Below, piece by piece: positions 4,917-9,518 of a DNA stretch of 9,518 nucleotides. Where the stretch lies: positions 615 to 10,132 of the forward strand of contig DNYS01000251.1 of the NCBI GenBank assembly GCA_003506735.1, written 5' to 3'. Under the pieces are notes generated by a model, which did not search any database, was not told where the DNA came from, and saw only the letters and a list, made by a program, of their open reading frames with translations. The stretch is from Nitrospinota bacterium (lineage in GTDB: Bacteria; UBA8248). Within the stretch, counting starts at the first letter, position 1. Each line of letters begins with the position of its first letter. A program made the position numbers and the translations under genes.

Positions 4917-7900
4917 CTAACGCGAGGGGGAAAATTCTCTCGGGGCCAAACCCACCCAAGAGCGGAGGCGGGCGACGCCTTTTTGGGCCAAATAGTAGAT
5001 GCAGGGAACCAGGAAGAGGGTGAGCAAGGTCGAGAGCGAGAGGCCACTCAAAACGACGATCCCCAGCGGCTGGAGCATTTCGGAGCCCTGTCCCCACCCC
5101 AGCGCCAGCGGGATAAGCGCGAACACGGTGGTGAGCGTGGTCATGAGAATGGGACGGAGCCGAACCGATGCGCCGGCGATGATCGCCTCGCGCAGCTCCA
5201 TGCCCTCCCCGCGCAGCCGCTCGATGTAGTCCACCATCACGATAGAGTTGTTCACAACGATCCCCACCAGGAGAATCACCCCAATCAAAACAGTCGAGCC
5301 AAAAGGCGTGCCCGTGAGGTAGAGCCCGAACAGTGCTCCCGACAGCGCGGGCGGCACCGCGAAGATAATAACGAATGGATTGACCAGCGAATCGTATTGG
5401 ATCGCCATCACGACATACACCAAGAAAATGGACAACAAGGCGAGAATCAACAGCTCGCGGTTCGATTTTCTCAGATTCTCTTCATCGTCGCCCGGAAGAA
5501 TAAAGTAGCCGCGCGGAATCTCCATACCGGCGATCCGGGCGCGCACATCCTGGCCGACTTCCCCTATGGACCGGTCCTGGATATCCCCCGTGACCTGGAC
5601 AATCCGGTACTGGTCCATTCGCGCGATGGTCGAGCTGCCCGTCCCGTAGCGCACACGGGCGACGTGGCCCAGCCGCGTGGGTTCGCGGCCCGGGGGAAAG
5701 AGGGGGAGATTTTCCAGATCCTGCTCGCTCCGGATTTCCGTATCGGCCAGCTTCACGCGGACGGGCACCCGCCGGTCGAGGCGGTTCAGATAGGTGGCGA
5801 CCGACCCGTCGATGGCCGTGCTCACGGTGTCGCCCACGTCTTCAACCGAGAGGCCCAACTCGGCCGCCCGCTGCCGGTTGATTTCTACACGAAACTCCGG
5901 CCGTGGGCGATCCTCGTTCACCTGCACGTTGTTGAGGCCGGGAATCCCCTGGAGGCGGTCCACCAATTCCTCGGCGAGGCGGTTAATGACGGTCAAGTCC
6001 TCGCCCCGTACTCCGAGCGAAAAGCTCCTGTTGTGCCGATTGTTCGATGTGCGCAGCCCCCGCACGCGGCTCTTGTAAGCGAATATCCGGGCGTCGGGAT
6101 ATTCGAGACGGGCCAGCCTGGGCCGAAGCTTTTTCAAATAGTCGAAAACGCCGACCCCCTGTTTCAGATTCACGGCGATGCGCGCCCGCGAGGCCGAGGC
6201 CGAAAAGTTCCTGCCGTACAGCATGCCTCCGGCGGTGGCGAACACCTTGTCCACCTCCGGGTCCGCCAGCAGCATGTCGTGGATTCTCAGGGTCACTTTT
6301 TTTGTGTATTCAAGCTTTCCTCCCGGCGAGAAGCGGATGCCCACCGTAACGCGCCCATCGTCCACTTGGGGAATCAACTCGTTCCCCAGCTGGTCAATCA
6401 GGAAGTAGGCGCTCGAACAAAGCCCGAGCGCGAGGACGATTACCAGCCACCCCACCCGCAAAGCCGGCCCCAGGATGAACCTGTAGGCCGCGCTCGCGCG
6501 CTCCACGAGCCAGCCGGAGAACCGGAAAAGCGGAAAGCGCCCAATGCCGCTCGTCATCGGCAACTGGAGCATCCGCGCCGAGAGCATGGGCACGACCGTG
6601 AGGCCGACAAAAAGGCTGCATAAAAACGCGAACGTGATCGTAACGATCAACTCGCGAAACAATAGCGCGACGTATCCGGAGACGAGCAGGAAGGGCAGCA
6701 CCGCCGCTACGTTGGTCATCGTGGAGGCCACCATGGCGCTCTCGACCTCTTTCGCGGCGGCCACGGCCGACTCGACCGGATTCTCTCCCTTGTCCTGGTG
6801 GCGGGAGATGTTCTCGAGCATGACGATGGCATTATCGACAAGCATGCCGACCCCGAGCGCCACCCCGCCGAGACTGAATATGTTGAAGGTGAACCCGCCC
6901 ATCCACATGAGGAAAAACGTGAATATCGAGGCGACGGGAATCGCCAGGCCGATGATGAACGTCCGGCGGAGGCTCCCGAGAAACAGGATGACCACCGTCA
7001 CCGCCAGCAGCCCGCCCACGAACGCGGAGGCAAGGACATTTCGAATCGAGGAGCGAATGAAAAAACTCTGATCGGAAATCGGGATGAGCGAAATATCCTT
7101 CGGGATAATGCCGTAGCGCTGGAGAAAATTCATCCGGGCCTTCAAACCGTCCACAACGGTGATGGTGTTCGAATCCGGCTGCTTGAGGGCCACGACCTTG
7201 ATGCTTTCCTCGCCATTGAGCCACACGAATATTCGCCGCTCCCTTCCCCGTTCCTCCACTTTGGCAAAATCCCGAAGGGATACCAGGCGGCCGTCCTGGG
7301 TCGGAAAAATCAGGTTCCGGAGTTCTTCCTTGTTTCGGAGCTTTCCCGCGGTCCGGCTGGAGTATTCCCGGTCGGCCGTCTTCACGCGGCCGGCCGACAT
7401 GTCCATGTTCTCCGAGCGAATCCGCCGGAGAACGGCGGGAAGATTCAGGCCGAGTCCCTGCATCCGGAGAAAGTCCACCAACACCTGGATTTCCTCGCCC
7501 TGGCCGCCAAAAGCCTCCACCGAGGCGATGCCGGGGACGATCATGAGTTGCGGAATGAGCACCTTCCTGGCCCAGGTTTGCAGTTTCGGGCCGCGCAGGG
7601 TTTTCGAGGATAGCGCGAATTCGATGATGGGGACCTGGGCCGGATCCGATTTAAATATGCGGGTATTTTGAAGCTCGGCCTGAATCTCGTCGGGCAGGTT
7701 GCGCCGCGCCACGTTGAATTTCTGGATGGCGTCCTGGAGGGCCAGATCGATGTTGCGTTTAAAGTCGAAGAACATCCAAATCCGGGCGGCGCCCTCGCGG
7801 CTGCGCGATATTATCCGGACGAGTCCCTGGGTGGTGGCGAGTTCGCGCTCGACGACCTTGGTTACCTGCTCCTCGACCACCTTGGCATCGGCGCCCTCAA

Positions 7901-8051
7901 AGTCGATTCCGATGAATATCCGCGGATATATGATTCGGGGAAGGAAATCCACCGGAAGGCGCGTCAGCGCAAACAGGCCCAGAACCAGGGCGCAGACCAC
8001 GCCCATGATGGTTCCGACCGGTCTGCTGATACACAAACGGCTGAGAGACAT
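4917..8051 (-). CDS. RND-family efflux pump, inner-membrane permease subunit (AcrB/HAE1 type)
   Basis: A complete 1044-residue RND permease, which drives export from periplasm or inner membrane through a tripartite channel using the proton gradient. Layout: TM1 at about 12-32, first periplasmic domain 33-335, TM2-6 at about 336-495, TM7 near 535-553, second periplasmic domain 554-865, TM8-12 at about 866-1023. It has the usual duplicated halves. TM4 reads GVGMLVDNAIVMLENI (401-415): Asp406 matches AcrB Asp407, but AcrB Asp408 is Asn407. TM10 reads VVNNSIVMVDYI (932-943), with Asn where AcrB has Lys940. RLRPILMT at 964-971 keeps the positions of AcrB Arg971 and Thr978. These substitutions occur in other HAE1 branches such as SwrC-like proteins. 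The start ATG has AGAG about 7 bases upstream and lies 12 bases after the adaptor gene, so the two are translated together. Substrate is unknown. Confidence 0.95.
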   Translation of the reverse strand: MSLSRLCISRPVGTIMGVVCALVLGLFALTRLPVDFLPRIIYPRIFIGIDFEGADAKVVEEQVTKVVERELATTQGLVRIISRSREGAARIWMFFDFKRNIDLALQDAIQKFNVARRNLPDEIQAELQNTRIFKSDPAQVPIIEFALSSKTLRGPKLQTWARKVLIPQLMIVPGIASVEAFGGQGEEIQVLVDFLRMQGLGLNLPAVLRRIRSENMDMSAGRVKTADREYSSRTAGKLRNKEELRNLIFPTQDGRLVSLRDFAKVEERGRERRIFVWLNGEESIKVVALKQPDSNTITVVDGLKARMNFLQRYGIIPKDISLIPISDQSFFIRSSIRNVLASAFVGGLLAVTVVILFLGSLRRTFIIGLAIPVASIFTFFLMWMGGFTFNIFSLGGVALGVGMLVDNAIVMLENISRHQDKGENPVESAVAAAKEVESAMVASTMTNVAAVLPFLLVSGYVALLFRELIVTITFAFLCSLFVGLTVVPMLSARMLQLPMTSGIGRFPLFRFSGWLVERASAAYRFILGPALRVGWLVIVLALGLCSSAYFLIDQLGNELIPQVDDGRVTVGIRFSPGGKLEYTKKVTLRIHDMLLADPEVDKVFATAGGMLYGRNFSASASRARIAVNLKQGVGVFDYLKKLRPRLARLEYPDARIFAYKSRVRGLRTSNNRHNRSFSLGVRGEDLTVINRLAEELVDRLQGIPGLNNVQVNEDRPRPEFRVEINRQRAAELGLSVEDVGDTVSTAIDGSVATYLNRLDRRVPVRVKLADTEIRSEQDLENLPLFPPGREPTRLGHVARVRYGTGSSTIARMDQYRIVQVTGDIQDRSIGEVGQDVRARIAGMEIPRGYFILPGDDEENLRKSNRELLILALLSIFLVYVVMAIQYDSLVNPFVIIFAVPPALSGALFGLYLTGTPFGSTVLIGVILLVGIVVNNSIVMVDYIERLRGEGMELREAIIAGASVRLRPILMTTLTTVFALIPLALGWGQGSEMLQPLGIVVLSGLSLSTLLTLFLVPCIYYLAQKGVARLRSWVGLAPREFSPSR

Positions 8052-8063
8052 GAAATTCTCTTT

Positions 8064-9518
8064 TTAGGGTCCGACGATCCGGATGGGCTTTCCGTCCCTG
8101 AGCTGGCCCGTCGCGCTGACGATGACTTTCTCGCCTACCTTGAGACCCTTCAGAATCTCGATCCGCCCGTCAACCATTTCTCCCAGTTGAACCAATCGCT
8201 TGACGGCGACAAACTTCGGCCCCCGTCCCCGGCCCCTCCCGCGCCGGCGCGGGCCTCTCCGGGCGGATTCTTTCGCCTCGGCCGTGCCCGCTTTCCGAAC
8301 GCGCCGCCCGTTGTTCCGGGGGCGGCCGTTGCGTTCGGCGGACCCATCTTTTTTTCCTTTTTCCCGGCGGGCTATTTTCTTGACAACGAAAATATGACCC
8401 CATTTGCTGTTTTGATCGCCGTCCCACACGACGGCGTGCACCGGAAGGTTGATCACCTCCCGGCCCATCCTCGCCTCGAACTTCACGCGGGCGAGCAGTC
8501 CCGGCCGAAGAGAAAGATCGGCGTTGTCCAGTTCCACCTCGACAATGACCTGACGCGACCGGGGATCGACGTTGGGGAAAATCCGCGTCAGTTTTCCGCG
8601 AAATTTCCGCCCACGGTAGGCGTCGAGCTCGATCCGGGCATTTTGCCCCTTTCGCAGCCGGGGAAGATCCAGCTCGCTCACCCGGATTCGGACGCGCAGT
8701 TTGCGTACCTGGGCCAGCGTAAACAAATGGGCGCGGTTCACCGCCAGATCGCCCGGCTCCACTTTCCGCTCGATGACGATGCCCGATATCGGGGACAGAA
8801 TTTCGAAATATTCGAGCTGCGTCCAAAGGAGGCGCACCCTGTGAAGGGCCTGCTGCTCCTCCGCCCGGGCGGCTTCGATATCCTCTACGCGGCTTCCCAG
8901 GCGCTTCAGCTTCAACCCCTCCTCGGCGACATTGATGCGCGCCTCGTCCTCGGCGAGACGGGCTTTCCGCTCGGCGATATCGGCGCGGGCGCGAAGGGCC
9001 GCCGTGGAGACCTTGAGCCATTCCTGGCGGCTGATCACCCCGCGCTTGAACATGGATTCCAGCGCCCTGGAGTTGGCTTCGGCCTCTTGCAGGCGGGCCT
9101 CGGCGGAGGCGAGTTCGGCCTCGGACCGCTTGAGCGATGCGCGGGTCTGAGCGACGCCGGCGGCGGCGGCGGCGATCTCCTGGGGACGGTATCCGGCCTT
9201 GAGCTTCTTGAGGCGGGCGCGCACGGCGGCCAGCTGGCTTTCGGCCAGCGCAAGCTGAATTCGGTGAATCGTGGAATCGAGCGTAGCGAGAACCTGGCCT
9301 TTGAGCAGGCGGTCTCCCTCGCGAACCTCCACCCCCTCCACCTGGCCTTCGGCCCGGGACATGAGCTTCACTTCGCTCATTGGATAAAGGGTTCCGGTCG
9401 CGGTGACGCCCCGGCCGATCCGGCCCACGGCGGCTTTCTGCATCTGGACTGGCAGAACCGCCCTGCGGCGCCGGCGATGGCGGCGGGCCTCGGCGGGGGG
9501 GGAAAGCTGCAGGAGGAC
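8064..9518 (-). CDS. RND periplasmic adaptor (membrane-fusion protein, HlyD/AcrA-like), 5' end outside window
   Basis: This subunit joins the inner-membrane RND pump to the outer-membrane channel. The frame stays open for 25 codons upstream of the ATG at 9443 to the window edge. That ATG falls inside the conserved PVQMQKAAVGRI strand, so the true start lies beyond 9518. Counting from the ATG: beta strand 1-27, first lipoyl half about 28-56 (EGQVEGVEVREGDRLLKGQV), alpha-helical coiled-coil hairpin about 60-208 rich in Ala, Glu and Arg, second lipoyl half 210-236 (LSPISGIVIERKVEPGDLAV), then the beta-barrel (DPRSRQVIVEVELDN at 293-307) and the membrane-proximal domain to 459. An unusual 54-residue Arg/Gly/Lys-rich stretch (357-410, bases 8214-8375) interrupts the membrane-proximal domain. 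The gene lies 12 bases before the pump gene in an obvious operon. The 25 edge residues are Arg-rich and do not by themselves show a signal peptide. Confidence 0.93.
   Translation of the reverse strand, partial: VLLQLSPPAEARRHRRRRRAVLPVQMQKAAVGRIGRGVTATGTLYPMSEVKLMSRAEGQVEGVEVREGDRLLKGQVLATLDSTIHRIQLALAESQLAAVRARLKKLKAGYRPQEIAAAAAGVAQTRASLKRSEAELASAEARLQEAEANSRALESMFKRGVISRQEWLKVSTAALRARADIAERKARLAEDEARINVAEEGLKLKRLGSRVEDIEAARAEEQQALHRVRLLWTQLEYFEILSPISGIVIERKVEPGDLAVNRAHLFTLAQVRKLRVRIRVSELDLPRLRKGQNARIELDAYRGRKFRGKLTRIFPNVDPRSRQVIVEVELDNADLSLRPGLLARVKFEARMGREVINLPVHAVVWDGDQNSKWGHIFVVKKIARREKGKKDGSAERNGRPRNNGRRVRKAGTAEAKESARRGPRRRGRGRGRGPKFVAVKRLVQLGEMVDGRIEILKGLKVGEKVIVSATGQLRDGKPIRIVGP

Noticed and set aside
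4836..6623. 595-codon plus-strand open frame
   Set aside because: It is antisense to the RND pump gene. Its product is low-complexity, rich in His, Arg, Gln and Pro, with no recognisable domain, as expected for a shadow of a GC-rich gene.
9441..9443. ATG at 9443 as the true start of the adaptor gene
   Set aside because: The frame stays open to the window edge and this Met sits within the conserved first strand, so the real start is outside the window.
1..9518. CRISPR array, insertion sequence or prophage
   Set aside because: No regularly spaced repeats, transposase, integrase or terminal inverted repeats are seen anywhere in the window.

Overview
The window comes from a GC-rich bacterial chromosome, and every gene I can support reads on the minus strand. 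A two-part RND efflux pump with a periplasmic adaptor indicates a Gram-negative cell envelope. An in-frame UGA in an AhpD-like gene implies an organism that decodes selenocysteine. The gene content would fit a deltaproteobacterium-like or other uncultured Gram-negative lineage, but nothing here fixes the taxon, so I leave it open.

Layout in the direction of transcription (right to left): (1) an RND membrane-fusion adaptor whose 5' end runs off the right edge (8064-9518), followed 12 bases later by a complete AcrB-type RND pump (4917-8051). (2) After 98 bases, RNase PH (rph, 4060-4818) and the non-canonical purine NTP pyrophosphatase RdgB (3431-4045) form a tight housekeeping pair. (3) After 45 bases comes an AhpD-like protein (2708-3385). 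Conventional ORF calling splits it in two at a UGA, but it reads continuously if the UGA encodes selenocysteine in a CxxU active site. A hairpin resembling the E. coli fdhF SECIS follows the UGA. (4) A 197-base gap holds a promoter candidate with a perfect 12-bp palindrome in its spacer. It leads into a DehI-family protein (1619-2509) that appears to lack the dehalogenase catalytic aspartate, then a TSUP-family membrane transporter (803-1564) and an in-frame remnant of a second TSUP transporter (476-793). (5) The leftmost 475 bases are non-coding apart from the first 26 bases of a tRNA gene leaving the left edge. They contain two promoter candidates and a GC-rich hairpin.

The adaptor and RND pump should assemble with an outer-membrane channel, not encoded here, to export compounds. 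rph and rdgB serve RNA 3'-end processing and nucleotide-pool sanitation. The selenocysteine AhpD-like protein is probably a thiol/selenol peroxidase or related oxidoreductase. Its link to the DehI-like and TSUP genes is positional only. The observation most worth following is the selenoprotein, because standard annotation would present it as two unrelated fragments or a pseudogene.
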